From assembly GCF_900108315.1 (NCBI RefSeq), contig NZ_FNVB01000012.1:1-64000 (forward strand): a stretch of DNA of 64,000 nucleotides, given 5' to 3'. Shown here in pieces: positions 1 through 8,421 of the stretch. The translations under genes were made by a program, and so were the position numbers. Position 1 is the stretch's first letter; each line of letters starts with the position of its first letter. Source of the DNA: Saccharopolyspora kobensis (GTDB taxonomy: Bacteria; Actinomycetota; Actinomycetes; Mycobacteriales; Pseudonocardiaceae). Under the pieces are notes generated by a model, which ran no database searches, had not been told where the DNA came from, and saw only the letters and a program-made list of their open reading frames with translations.

Positions 1-542
1 AGCAGCGAGACGTCGAAGGTGCCGCCACCGAGGTCGAAGACCAGGATGGTCTGTTCCTTCTCGCCCTTCTCCAGGCCGTAGGCCAGCGCAGCCGCGGTCG
101 GCTCGTTGATGATCCGCAGCACGTTCAGACCGGCGATCTGACCGGCTTCCTTCGTCGTCTGCCGCTGCGAGTCGTCGAAGTAGGCCGGGACGGTGATCAC
201 CGCGTCGGTGACCTCCTCGCCCAGGTACGACTCCGCGTCCCGCTTGAGCTTCATCAGCACGCGGGCGCTGATCTCCTGCGGCGTGTAGGCCTTGTCGTCG
301 ATCTGCACCGACCAGTCGGTGCCCATATGCCGCTTGACCGACCGAATGGTGCGGTCCACGTTGGTGACGGCCTGGTTCTTCGCCGGTTGCCCGGTGAGCA
401 GATCGCCGTTCTTGGCGAAGGCCACCACCGAGGGCGTGGTCCGCGAGCCCTCGGAGTTGGCGATCACCGTCGCTTCACCGCCCTCCAGGACCGCCACCAC
501 GGAGTTCGTCGTCCCCAGATCAATGCCGACCGCACGCCCCAT
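1..542 (-). CDS. dnaK: Molecular chaperone DnaK (Hsp70), N-terminal part; runs off the window
   Basis: About 180 N-terminal residues of the Hsp70 ATPase domain are visible; the rest lies beyond base 1. The protein begins MGRAVGIDLGTTNSVVAVLE, the phosphate-1 loop (DLGTTNS, residues 8-14). At the window edge it reaches the phosphate-2 loop VFDLGGGTFDVSLL, with the connect-1 region IINEPTAAALAYG just before it. The family refolds client proteins with DnaJ and GrpE in the cytoplasm. The ATG is preceded by the purine-rich stretch GAGAGGGG, a good ribosome site. I looked for an HspR (HAIR-type) inverted repeat in the 142 nt upstream and saw none that I would defend. Identification is secure; whether this is the only dnaK copy cannot be told from here. 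Confidence 0.97.
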   Translation of the reverse strand, partial: MGRAVGIDLGTTNSVVAVLEGGEATVIANSEGSRTTPSVVAFAKNGDLLTGQPAKNQAVTNVDRTIRSVKRHMGTDWSVQIDDKAYTPQEISARVLMKLKRDAESYLGEEVTDAVITVPAYFDDSQRQTTKEAGQIAGLNVLRIINEPTAAALAYGLEKGEKEQTILVFDLGGGTFDVSL

Positions 543-684
543 CACGCACCCCTCTCCGACTCGCTTCCGTCGAGCTCTTCGAGGTCGATGTCCTCAGTAT
601 GGGAATGCCCCACGAGCACGTCCACCTGGGCAAACGGTGCTGGAGCGACCGGAGGTGCGCACGTTGCGCATGTGCCGCCAGTGC

Positions 685-1254
685 TCAGGCGGACCGCGGC
701 CTGGCGCGGACGTGCATCTTCTCCCCCTGCGGTCCGAAGAGGCTGAGAACCTCCACCGGCGCCTCGCCGGTGCTGCCGAACCAGTGCGGGACGCGGGTGT
801 CGAACTCGGCCGCTTCGCCCACCTTGAGCACCACGTCGTGCTGGGCGAGCACGAGCCGCAGCTTGCCGCTGAGCACGTAGAGCCACTCGTAGCCCTCGTG
901 GGTGCGCTGATCGGGTTCGCTGCGCTCCGGACCGATGATCATCTTGAACGCCTGCAGCCCGCCCGGCTGCTGGGTGAGCGGCACGATCGTGGTGGCGTCG
1001 CCCTGCTTGAAAGGCTTCATCCGCACCCGCGGGTCGCCGACCGGCGGCGCGCCGACCAGTTCGTCCAGCGGCACCTGGTGGGCCTGCGCGATCGGCAGCA
1101 GCAGTTCCAGGCTCGGCTTGCGCTGCCCCGACTCCAGGCGGGAGAGCGTGCTGACCGAGATCCCGGTCTTCTCCGACAGCGCGGCCAGCGTGCAGTGGCG
1201 CTGCTGGCGGATGCTCTTGAGGCGCGGCCCGACCGCGGCGAGCACTTCATCCAT
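685..1254 (-). CDS. XRE-family transcriptional regulator with C-terminal cupin domain
   Basis: This 189-residue protein has an N-terminal Cro/C1-type helix-turn-helix (about residues 8-65; RQQRHCTLAALSEKTGISVS followed by TLSRLESGQRKPSLELLL). A cupin_2 domain follows (about residues 105-180; EWLYVLSGKLRLVL and a conserved VPHWFGS stretch). Proteins of this build are usually ligand-responsive repressors, in which the cupin senses a small molecule. The open frame continues upstream, but ATG 1254 starts the protein exactly ahead of the HTH. The gene is divergent from the methyltransferase at 1342, so it may control that gene and itself. Its target and ligand are not visible. Confidence 0.9.
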   Translation of the reverse strand: MDEVLAAVGPRLKSIRQQRHCTLAALSEKTGISVSTLSRLESGQRKPSLELLLPIAQAHQVPLDELVGAPPVGDPRVRMKPFKQGDATTIVPLTQQPGGLQAFKMIIGPERSEPDQRTHEGYEWLYVLSGKLRLVLAQHDVVLKVGEAAEFDTRVPHWFGSTGEAPVEVLSLFGPQGEKMHVRARPRSA

Positions 1255-1261
1255 GCCCTTA

Positions 1262-1276
1262 TTGCAGAAACGGCAA
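1262..1276. promoter_or_regulatory. Possible operator between the XRE-cupin regulator and the methyltransferase
   Basis: A short inverted repeat TTGC-N7-GCAA lies 8 nt upstream of the regulator's start codon in the divergent gap. It is the only obvious dyad there. The proposed autoregulatory role is inference. Confidence 0.3.
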
Positions 1277-1341
1277 CAGGATTTGTCAAGTCGGCGCGGC
1301 CGCGCGCATCGTGACCCCAGGACATCCGGATTGGAGTGCAG

Positions 1342-2172
1342 ATGACCGACCTCGACTGGGCCGCGATGGCTGACGTGCTCGAACTCGAAGGTGAGGCGTA
1401 CCAGCCCTACGTGCAGCTGGCGCTGGCCGAGCTGGCGCAGCTGGAGCCGCAGCGGATCACGGACGTGGGCAGCGGCCCGGGCGTGGCCGCCTGCCAGCTG
1501 GCCGCCGCGTTCCCGAAGGCCGAGGTGACCGCCGCCGACGGCACGCCGGAACTGCTGGCGCGCGCTGAGCAGCGGGCGAAGCGGCTCGGCGTCGAACTGC
1601 GCACCCGGGTCGCCGAGTTCCCGGCCGGGCTGGACGACCTCGGCACCGCGGACCTGATCTGGACGGCGCAGACGGTGCACCACGTCGGCGACCAGCAGGA
1701 CGCGCTGAACCGGCTGGCGCGGCTGCTGACGCCGGGTGGCGTGCTGGCGGTCGTGGAGGGCGGGCTGCCGACCCGCTGGCTCCCGCACGACCTCGGCTTC
1801 GGCCGCCCCGGCCTGCAATCCCGCATCGACGCGGCGATGTCCGAGCGGTTCAACCAGATGCGCGCCGAACTTCCCGGGTCGGTCGCGACGGTGGAGACCT
1901 GGGCCGACATGCTGCGCACGGCAGGTCTCGAAGGGACCTGGAGCAAGACGTTCCTGGTCGACCGCCCGGCCCCGCTGGACGACGGCACCCGGCGGTGGCT
2001 GCGCGGAACGGTCGAGCGCTATCGCCACGGCCTCCAGGACCACCTCGACGCCGAGGACCTCGCGACGCTGGACCGCCTGCTGGACCCGGCCGAGCCGATG
2101 GGCCTCGACCAGCGCCCCGACCTCTTCCTGCTCACCGCGAAGACGGTCCACTTCGGACACAACCCCGCCTGA
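1342..2172 (+). CDS. Class I SAM-dependent methyltransferase
   Basis: This 276-residue protein has the seven-strand methyltransferase fold. Motif I is ITDVGSGPGVAACQLAAAFP (about residues 39-58). It is followed by an acidic ribose-binding strand (VTAADGTPELLARA) and the post-I segment DLIWTAQTVHHVGDQQDAL, typical of the Methyltransf_11/12/23 group. A GTG two codons upstream is possible, but ATG 1342 has the ribosome site GGAG at better spacing. The C-terminal third is helical and probably binds the acceptor. The substrate is unknown. The gene is divergent from an XRE-cupin regulator and ends at a strong hairpin, so it is probably monocistronic. Confidence 0.88.
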   Translation: MTDLDWAAMADVLELEGEAYQPYVQLALAELAQLEPQRITDVGSGPGVAACQLAAAFPKAEVTAADGTPELLARAEQRAKRLGVELRTRVAEFPAGLDDLGTADLIWTAQTVHHVGDQQDALNRLARLLTPGGVLAVVEGGLPTRWLPHDLGFGRPGLQSRIDAAMSERFNQMRAELPGSVATVETWADMLRTAGLEGTWSKTFLVDRPAPLDDGTRRWLRGTVERYRHGLQDHLDAEDLATLDRLLDPAEPMGLDQRPDLFLLTAKTVHFGHNPA

Positions 2173-2190
2173 GCGATCGGTGCCGGTAGA

Positions 2191-2238
2191 GCCCGTGAGC
2201 GTTTTGGGGCGCTATGGCACCCCAAAACGCTCACGGGC
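2191..2238. terminator. 19-bp perfect hairpin, CCGTGAG-type repeat copy 1
   Basis: Perfect 19-bp arms (GCCCGTGAGCGTTTTGGGG and its complement) flank a 10-nt loop. The hairpin lies between the convergent methyltransferase and lipoprotein genes. Arms of almost the same sequence and the same 10-nt loop recur at 38223-38268 and 41985-42032. Position and structure suggest a bidirectional terminator; the sequence conservation between copies suggests a repeat family. Confidence 0.8.
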
Positions 2239-2256
2239 CTTGGCCTGCGGATCCGG

Positions 2257-2802
2257 TCAGGGGGTTGCGGCGCCGCCCTGGGCGACGGTGCCACCCTTGT
2301 TGATCACGTGCGGCTGGCCGGAGGCGTAGTGCACCGCGCTGCCGGAGCCGATCGCGATGACCTTCTGCGCGGAGCCCACGTCGACGGTGGAGTTGCTGCC
2401 CTGGACCTTGACCAGCGAGCAGGCGCCGTTGAGGGTCAGGTGGGCGTCGTTGGCCAGCACGATGACCTTGCGGGCCGCGCAGTCCTCGGTCAGCGAGGTG
2501 CCGTTGGCCCGGACGATCAGCGGAGCCCCGCCACCGCTCTGGAAGTCGCCACCCTCGAAGTCGCCGGATCCGCCCTGCCCGGTGCTCTCGCCGGTGGCGC
2601 CGACGGACTCGTCCACGTCGTCCACGACCGGCAGCGGCGCGGCCTGCGCGTCCGAAGACGCCGAGACCTCACCGGGCTCGGACGCCGCCTGGCCGCCCGT
2701 GCCGCATCCCGCCACCAGCAGCGCGGTCAGCCCGGCACCGGCCAGGACCACCGCAGCGCGCCGAACCCCGGACAAGCCGTCTCTCAGAGGATCTACCTGC
2801 AT
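2257..2802 (-). CDS. Putative lipoprotein with a DUF3060-type domain
   Basis: This 181-residue secreted protein has a signal peptide ending in the lipobox LLVAGC (Cys about residue 33). A low-complexity Ser/Glu/Gly linker follows, then a C-terminal domain of about 85 residues with short repeating beta segments (LIVRANGTSL, KVIVLANDAHLTLNGACS, STVDVGSAQKVIAIGSGSAV). That pattern fits the DUF3060 family of actinobacterial lipoproteins. An in-frame ATG at 2871 has a better ribosome site but would place 23 extra polar residues before the signal peptide, so 2802 is preferred. Function is unknown; it is presumably anchored on the outer face of the membrane. Confidence 0.75.
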   Translation of the reverse strand: MQVDPLRDGLSGVRRAAVVLAGAGLTALLVAGCGTGGQAASEPGEVSASSDAQAAPLPVVDDVDESVGATGESTGQGGSGDFEGGDFQSGGGAPLIVRANGTSLTEDCAARKVIVLANDAHLTLNGACSLVKVQGSNSTVDVGSAQKVIAIGSGSAVHYASGQPHVINKGGTVAQGGAATP

Positions 2803-3093
2803 GTTCAACAAAATATCAACCTTGAGGCCCGCATCGGCCGCCCGGCCGCGCACCTCGCCCGTGATCTCCATCTCCAGGCCCCAGCGGTGCGGTGAACATT
2901 CGGCCGAAAGAACCGGAAATCATTTCACATTCACGAGCCGACCAGGGCTCACCCATTCGTGGCATATTCCGCGAATTCCGGAATCCTTTCGAAACCGGCG
3001 TGAACATCTTTGATTCGTCTCCGCCCGGCCAACGCGGTGGTCTATGGTCACCGACCAAAGCTGAGCGGCAAATAACCCTTCACTGGGGGACGA
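2803..3093. promoter_or_regulatory. Divergent, relatively AT-rich promoter gap between the lipoprotein and STAND-module genes
   Basis: This 291-nt gap has no gene. It is noticeably richer in A+T than its surroundings (about 2880-3020), as expected for promoters firing both ways. An inverted repeat ATTCCG-N7-CGGAAT sits at 2966-2984, about 110 nt before the small STAND-module protein. No sigma-factor boxes could be assigned with confidence. Confidence 0.4.
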
Positions 3094-3510
3094 ATGGATC
3101 CCGAACTCGCGGCTTTGGCGTCATCCGCGGCGAACACGCTGGTGGAATCGCTGACGACCAGTGCGTGGCAGCAGGCGAAGAACGGCCTCGGAGCGCTGTG
3201 GCGCCGAGTGCACCCCGACCGGGCCGAAACCGTGGAAGCGGAGTTCGACGACGCACGCGAGGAAGCGCTGGCGGCCATCCGCACCGGCGATGAGGAGACC
3301 GGGCAGGCGCTCACCGCGGAATGGCGGTCACGGCTGCGCCGCTTGCTGAACGACGATCCCGAGATCGCCACCGAGCTGATCCGGTTGATCGAGGATCTGC
3401 GCGCCGCACCGCTGGAGGGCAACACCCAGGTGGGCACGATGTACGGCAGGGCCTCCGAGCACGGCAAGGTGTACCAGGCCGGCCGCGACATGCACTTCAA
3501 CGAGCGGTGA
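3094..3510 (+). CDS. Small helical protein of the STAND module, with C-terminal QAGRD motif
   Basis: This 138-residue soluble protein is predicted to be all helix for residues 1-105, including the segment LGALWRRVHPDRAETVEAEF seen in a common actinobacterial family of unknown function. Its last 30 residues are different: NTQVGTMYG (110-118), then KVYQAGRDMHF (125-135). The NTPase encoded immediately downstream carries KIFQALRDQHF near its own N-terminus. The two genes overlap by 3 nt and are surely co-translated. Paired short motifs of this sort, C-terminal in a partner and N-terminal in an NLR-like NTPase, are known for bacterial amyloid signalling sequences, so this could be the effector or adaptor of the NTPase. 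Toxicity or any enzymatic role is not visible. Confidence 0.85.
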   Translation: MDPELAALASSAANTLVESLTTSAWQQAKNGLGALWRRVHPDRAETVEAEFDDAREEALAAIRTGDEETGQALTAEWRSRLRRLLNDDPEIATELIRLIEDLRAAPLEGNTQVGTMYGRASEHGKVYQAGRDMHFNER

Positions 3511-6500
3511 AGCCCGACGAGAAGGCCGAAGCGCACCGCCTTTCGGCCACGGCCTCCGACTACGCGAAGATCTTCCAGGCCCTCCGGGACCAGCACTTCC
3601 ACTTCTACGACGGCGACGGCAGCGGGACGCATCGCACGTTCCCGGCCGCGACCGACGGCGTCTGCCCGTACCCGACCGACATGGCGGCGTTCAGCTCGGC
3701 GGACAGGCACTGGTTCTTCGGCCGGGACGAGCTGGTCGCCGACCTCGTGCAGCGCCTCGACCAGCGGTGGCAGGACGGCGGCGGCCCGCTGGTCGTCGTC
3801 GCTCCCTCCGGAGCGGGGAAGTCGTCCCTGCTCCAGGCCGGGTTGCTCCCCATGCTCGAAACAGGTGCGCTGCCCGGCGAGAACTCGGCGCGTTGGCCGC
3901 GACTGCTGTTCACCCCCACCGACGACCCGGTCCGCGCCTTCGCAACCGAGCTCGTCGGTCTCATCGGTGACGACCCGGACGAGGTCCAGCAGCAGTTGAC
4001 CGATCCCGTTCGGTTCGGCGAGCACCTGCGCGAGGCGCTGCAAGAGCGGGTGGGCGTCGGGGTGGAGTCGGGGGCACGCCTGGTGGTCATCGTCGACCAG
4101 CTCGAAGAGCTGTTCACGCTGTGCACCGACGCGGCGGAACGGCAGCGCTTCCTCGCGCTGCTCTCGCACCTCGCCGAACCGGGCCCGGACGGCGGAACAC
4201 CGACCGCGCTGGTGGTCTACTCCCTGCGAGCGGACTTCTACGCGCAGTGCACCGATCACCCCCAGCTGCGCGATGCGCTGCAGAACGGTCAGGTCGTGGT
4301 CGGGCCGATGAGCCGGAAGGAACTGCGCCAAGCGATCATCTTCCCGGCGCGGCGGGCGAAGCTGCGAGTCGAGGACGGTCTGGTCGACCTCCTGCTGCGC
4401 GATCTCGGCATCCCCGATCCCGACGACGACACCGCGGCCGGGTACGAGGCCGGACGACTGCCGCTGCTGGCCCATGCGCTGCGGGTCACCTGGCAGGTGC
4501 GCGCCGGCGATCAGCTCACCGTCGCCGGATACCGCAGGACGGGCGGGATCCAGCACGCGGTGGCGACCACCGCCGACGGCGTGTACGACGCGCTCCTGTC
4601 CACCGAGCAGCAGGTCGCGCGGACTCTGCTCCTGCGGCTGGTCAAGATCGGCGACGGCACCGAGGACACCCGCAGGCGGACGTCCCGGCCCGAGCTGCTG
4701 GCCGATCTGCCCGATCAGCAGCTCGCGCGGGACGTGCTGGAGAAGTTCACCCGCGCCCGCCTGCTGACCCAGCAGCAGGACACCGTCGAGATCACCCACG
4801 AAGTCCTGCTCCGCGCCTGGCCCCGGCTGCGCCGCTGGATCGACGACGACCGGTCCGGCAACCTCATCCGCCAGGCGCTCGACGAGGACGCCGCCGCCTG
4901 GGACCGCGGCGGACGCAGCCCTGCCCTGCTGTACCGGGGAAAGCGGCTGGACGACGCCCGCGCGTGGGCCAAGGCGAACCGGGCCGAGTCGAACTCGCTG
5001 GCCTCGGCGTTCCTCTCCGCATCCGCCCGACGGAAGCGCTTGCTCACCGGTGCGGGCTACACCGCGGTCGCGCTGGTCGGCGTGCTCGCCCTGGTGGCGA
5101 CGCTCGCGGCGGCGACCGCCATCGGGCAGCGCGACACCGCCATCTTCAACCAGGTCACCGCGCAGGCCGACCGCCTGCAGGACCTCGACATGTCCCTGTC
5201 GGCCAAGCTGAGCCTGGCTGCCAACCACATGCGCCCGGAGGACCGCGACGTCCGGACGGACCTCGTCGCCACCGAGAACACCCCGCTCTCGTCGCTGCTG
5301 ACGGGCCACACCGGCCGGGTGGTCTCGGCAACGCCCAGCCCGGACGGGCGCACCCTGGCCAGCACCGGCGAGGACAAGACCGTGCGGCTGTGGAACTTCT
5401 CCGATCCCGCGCGCCCCGTGCCGCTCGGAGCACCTCTGACCGGGCACACCGATGTGTCGACGCAGACGGCGTTCAGTCCAGACGGCCGCGTCCTCGCCTC
5501 CGGGAGCAATGACGGCTCGGTCCGGTTGTGGAACGTCGCAGACCCGGTGCACCCCGTTCTTCTCGGCCAGCCCCTCGAGGACCAGATCGGCCAGATCGCG
5601 GACGTGGCGTACAGCCCGGACGGACGCATGCTGGCCACTGCCGGGGAGAACGGCACGGTGCGGTTGTGGAACGTCGCGGACCCGGCGCGGCCAGTGGCGT
5701 TGAACCGTCTCCTCAGCGGCTACTCCGGCGACATCTTCTCCGTCTCGTTCAGTCCCGACAGCCGTACGCTCGCCAGTTCCGGAAAAGACGGGCTGCTGTT
5801 GCTGTGGAACGTCGCCGACCCCGCCGATCCGGCGCCGCTGGGCACGAATCTCGACGGTCACAACGGCAACGTCCACTCCGCGGTGTTCAGCCCGGACGGT
5901 CGGCTCCTGGCCGCTTCCAGCGACGACGAGAAGATCCTGCTGTGGAACGTCACCGATCCCGCGCAGCCCGTGCTGCTGGACCGAGCCATGACAGGCCACA
6001 CCGGTCCGGTGTTCTCGGTGGCGTTCAGCCCCGACGGGCGCTTGCTGGCCAGCGCTAGCGTCGACCGGACGATCCGGTTGTGGAACATCGCAGATCCCGC
6101 CTATCCAGTGGCCTTGGGCCGACCGCTGGCCGGACACAGCGACTACGTGCTCTCGGTGGCGTTCAGTCCCGACGGGGAGACTTTGACGAGCAGCAGCAAT
6201 GACAGCACGATTCGGGTGTGGAACCTGCCGCGCACGATCGTGACCGGCCACACCCACGTCGTCAACGCCGTGGCGTTCAGCCCGGACGGACGCACGCTGG
6301 CCAGCGGCGGCGACGACCGGACCGTTCGGTTGTGGGACGCTTCCAGCCCCACCCGCCCGGTCCCGCTGGGTGAACCCCTCACCGGCCACGCGGACGCCGT
6401 GTTCTCGGTGGCGTTCAGCCCCGACGGGCGCACGCTGGCCAGCGCGGGCAGCGGTGGCACCCTGCGGTTGTGGGACGTTTCCGAGCCGGCGCAACCGGTG

Positions 6501-7286
6501 GCCCGTCAGACCTTGACCGGCGATCCCACTCCACTGTGGTCGGTCGAGTTCAGCCCGAGCGGTGAGTTCCTGGCCGCCGCGAGGGAGAACGGGACGATCC
6601 AGCTCTGGAACGTCTCCGACCCCGCTCGACCGGAGCAGCTGGGCAGCACCTTCTCCATCGGCACCGAAGGAGCGAGTTCGGTCGCGTTCAGCTCGGACAA
6701 CCGCATCCTGGCCGTTGGAGGCACCAACGCGACCCGGCTCTTCGACATCACCGCCCCGGAACGGCCGGTCGCCATGCCGCTGATGACCGGCCACAACGGC
6801 ACCGTGCGGTCGGTGGCCTTCGGTCCCACCGATGCTCTCCTGGCCACCGCCGGTTACGACCTGACGGTTCGCCTGTGGGATGTTTCCGATCCCGCGAAGC
6901 CGACACAGCTGGGAGAGCCCCTGACCGGCCACACGAACTTCGTGACGGCAGCGGTGTTCAGCCCGGACGGCCGCACCTTGGCGAGCTCTGACGACGACGG
7001 CTCAGTGCGGTTCTGGGACGTCTCCGACCCGGCTCGCCCAGGGCCGATCGGCCAACCCGTCACCGGCCACACCGATGCGGTGTGGGGCCTGGCCTTCAGC
7101 TCCAACACCACGCTCGCGACCGCCAGCCACGACCAGTCGATCCAGCTGTGGAACCTGGACCCGGGCTCCGCGGCGAAACGCATCTGCGCCACCACCAACG
7201 ACAACGTCCTCACCGAGGATGAGTGGCGCGAGTACGTCTCCGACGAGCTCGCGTTCGACCCGCCCTGCCAGCACCTCACCGGTTGA
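3507..7286 (+). CDS. STAND-type P-loop NTPase with a membrane segment and 14 WD40 repeats
   Basis: This protein has about 1,259 residues and starts at the GTG overlapping the previous stop. Order of parts: N-terminal tail with KIFQALRDQHF (about 22-32); FGRDELVADLV ahead of the NTPase; Walker A APSGAGKSS (99-107); Walker B LVVIVDQLEELF (192-203); a helical winged-helix-like stretch; one hydrophobic segment (about 515-537); then 14 WD40 repeats to about residue 1220 and a short Cys-containing tail. Repeats are about 45 residues, nearly all with FSPDGR and LWN/LWD. The linker between repeats 7 and 8 is shortened, suggesting two seven-bladed propellers. The family is the NLR-like signal-transduction ATPases, in which the repeats sense and the NTPase oligomerises. 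It overlaps mceF tail-to-tail by 11 nt. A role in defence or programmed death is inference. Confidence 0.93.
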   Translation: MKPDEKAEAHRLSATASDYAKIFQALRDQHFHFYDGDGSGTHRTFPAATDGVCPYPTDMAAFSSADRHWFFGRDELVADLVQRLDQRWQDGGGPLVVVAPSGAGKSSLLQAGLLPMLETGALPGENSARWPRLLFTPTDDPVRAFATELVGLIGDDPDEVQQQLTDPVRFGEHLREALQERVGVGVESGARLVVIVDQLEELFTLCTDAAERQRFLALLSHLAEPGPDGGTPTALVVYSLRADFYAQCTDHPQLRDALQNGQVVVGPMSRKELRQAIIFPARRAKLRVEDGLVDLLLRDLGIPDPDDDTAAGYEAGRLPLLAHALRVTWQVRAGDQLTVAGYRRTGGIQHAVATTADGVYDALLSTEQQVARTLLLRLVKIGDGTEDTRRRTSRPELLADLPDQQLARDVLEKFTRARLLTQQQDTVEITHEVLLRAWPRLRRWIDDDRSGNLIRQALDEDAAAWDRGGRSPALLYRGKRLDDARAWAKANRAESNSLASAFLSASARRKRLLTGAGYTAVALVGVLALVATLAAATAIGQRDTAIFNQVTAQADRLQDLDMSLSAKLSLAANHMRPEDRDVRTDLVATENTPLSSLLTGHTGRVVSATPSPDGRTLASTGEDKTVRLWNFSDPARPVPLGAPLTGHTDVSTQTAFSPDGRVLASGSNDGSVRLWNVADPVHPVLLGQPLEDQIGQIADVAYSPDGRMLATAGENGTVRLWNVADPARPVALNRLLSGYSGDIFSVSFSPDSRTLASSGKDGLLLLWNVADPADPAPLGTNLDGHNGNVHSAVFSPDGRLLAASSDDEKILLWNVTDPAQPVLLDRAMTGHTGPVFSVAFSPDGRLLASASVDRTIRLWNIADPAYPVALGRPLAGHSDYVLSVAFSPDGETLTSSSNDSTIRVWNLPRTIVTGHTHVVNAVAFSPDGRTLASGGDDRTVRLWDASSPTRPVPLGEPLTGHADAVFSVAFSPDGRTLASAGSGGTLRLWDVSEPAQPVARQTLTGDPTPLWSVEFSPSGEFLAAARENGTIQLWNVSDPARPEQLGSTFSIGTEGASSVAFSSDNRILAVGGTNATRLFDITAPERPVAMPLMTGHNGTVRSVAFGPTDALLATAGYDLTVRLWDVSDPAKPTQLGEPLTGHTNFVTAAVFSPDGRTLASSDDDGSVRFWDVSDPARPGPIGQPVTGHTDAVWGLAFSSNTTLATASHDQSIQLWNLDPGSAAKRICATTNDNVLTEDEWREYVSDELAFDPPCQHLTG

Positions 7287-8421
7287 ACGGCGGCGGAGCC
7301 GGTACCGGGTCCGGGATCGGCTGGCGCGGGGCGTTCTGGGAACCCCGGACGCTGATCACGCTGCCCGGCGGTTCGGCGCAGCGCAGGTCCTCGTTGATCG
7401 GGCCGGGTGCCGTTTCGCTGCCCGGGCGGCGTGGCGTGCCCTCGTAGCCGCGGGTGCAGGCGATCGGGTTGAAGAAGTTCAGGACCAGGCCGAGGTGCCC
7501 GGTGCCGTCCGGGGACAGCGTGTGGGAGAACGCCGAGATCACCGGCAGGGCCACCAGCAGCTGCTCCATGCCCTCGGTGCGCACCTCGGTGATCTTCATC
7601 GTGGTCAGCATGTTCGCCGCGACCACGCCGAAGTCGGTGCCCGCGCTGTCGAGCAGCGCCTGCACCTCCTGGCCCGCCGCGGGCGCGTCGCGGATGATCC
7701 CGCGCAGGTCCGGGTCGGATTCCTTGAGCTGCCCGGAGATCTCGCGCAGGCCCTCGCTGAACGACACGATCTCCTCGGCCTGCTGCTGCTGGGTGCGCAG
7801 CACGACGTCGCTGTTGGCCAGCAACGACGTGGTCTGCGGGAGGTGCTGCTCGGCCGCGGCGGTCACCGAGCTCGTCGCGTCCAGCAGCCGCTGCAGGTGC
7901 GCGCCGGAGCCCTCGAACGCGGTGCCGACCTCGTCGACGACCGTGCGCAGGTCGTCGACCGGAACGCTGCCCACCAGCCGGTCGAGGTCGACCAGCAGCG
8001 ATTCCGGCGGCAGCGGCACGGCGGTGCGGTCCTGGGCGACCACGGCACCGCTCGCCAGGTACGGCCCGCCGTCGTGCTCCGGACGCAGGTCCAGGTACTG
8101 CTCGCCGACCGCGGACCGGTTGGCCACCACCGCGCGGGTGTCGGCGGGGATCTGCGGGGCGGAGTCCTCGATGTGCAGTTCGGCTTCGAGGCCGGTCTCG
8201 GTGAGCCGCATCGCGGTCACCCGGCCGACCGCCACGCCCCGGTAAGTGACCTCGGAGTTGGTGAACAGCCCGCCGGAGTCGGCCAGCTGCACGGTGACCG
8301 AGTACCCGCTGCCGCCGAAGAGCCGGTCCAGCCCGGCGTAGCGGCCGCCGGTGTAGCCGATCCCGACCACGGCCAGGACCAGGAACAGCGCCAGGTGCAC
8401 CTTGGTCTTGCGGCTGAACAT
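7276..8421 (-). CDS. mceF: Mce family protein F of an mce4-type sterol importer
   Basis: This 381-residue protein has an N-terminal membrane helix (KVHLALFLVLAVVGIGYTGG) and an MlaD/Mce domain (about residues 38-115; GLFTNSEVTYRGVAVGRVT). A long helical region follows, then a proline-rich tail ending DPVPAPPPFNR. Mce proteins form the periplasm-spanning channel of a YrbE/Mce ABC importer; mce4 operons import cholesterol. ATG 8421 is one base past the mceE stop and has GGGAGG 6 nt upstream; a GTG one codon earlier is possible. It is the last gene of the operon and overlaps the STAND NTPase gene at its 3' end. Confidence 0.92.
   Translation of the reverse strand: MFSRKTKVHLALFLVLAVVGIGYTGGRYAGLDRLFGGSGYSVTVQLADSGGLFTNSEVTYRGVAVGRVTAMRLTETGLEAELHIEDSAPQIPADTRAVVANRSAVGEQYLDLRPEHDGGPYLASGAVVAQDRTAVPLPPESLLVDLDRLVGSVPVDDLRTVVDEVGTAFEGSGAHLQRLLDATSSVTAAAEQHLPQTTSLLANSDVVLRTQQQQAEEIVSFSEGLREISGQLKESDPDLRGIIRDAPAAGQEVQALLDSAGTDFGVVAANMLTTMKITEVRTEGMEQLLVALPVISAFSHTLSPDGTGHLGLVLNFFNPIACTRGYEGTPRRPGSETAPGPINEDLRCAEPPGSVISVRGSQNAPRQPIPDPVPAPPPFNR

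Noticed and set aside
3048..6932. Very long antisense open frame (about 1,290 codons) opposite the STAND NTPase gene
   Set aside because: The translation is rich in repeated GDVPQP-type strings, the mirror of WD40 repeats. It has no domains and no ribosome site, while the plus-strand frame encodes a clear P-loop/WD40 protein.
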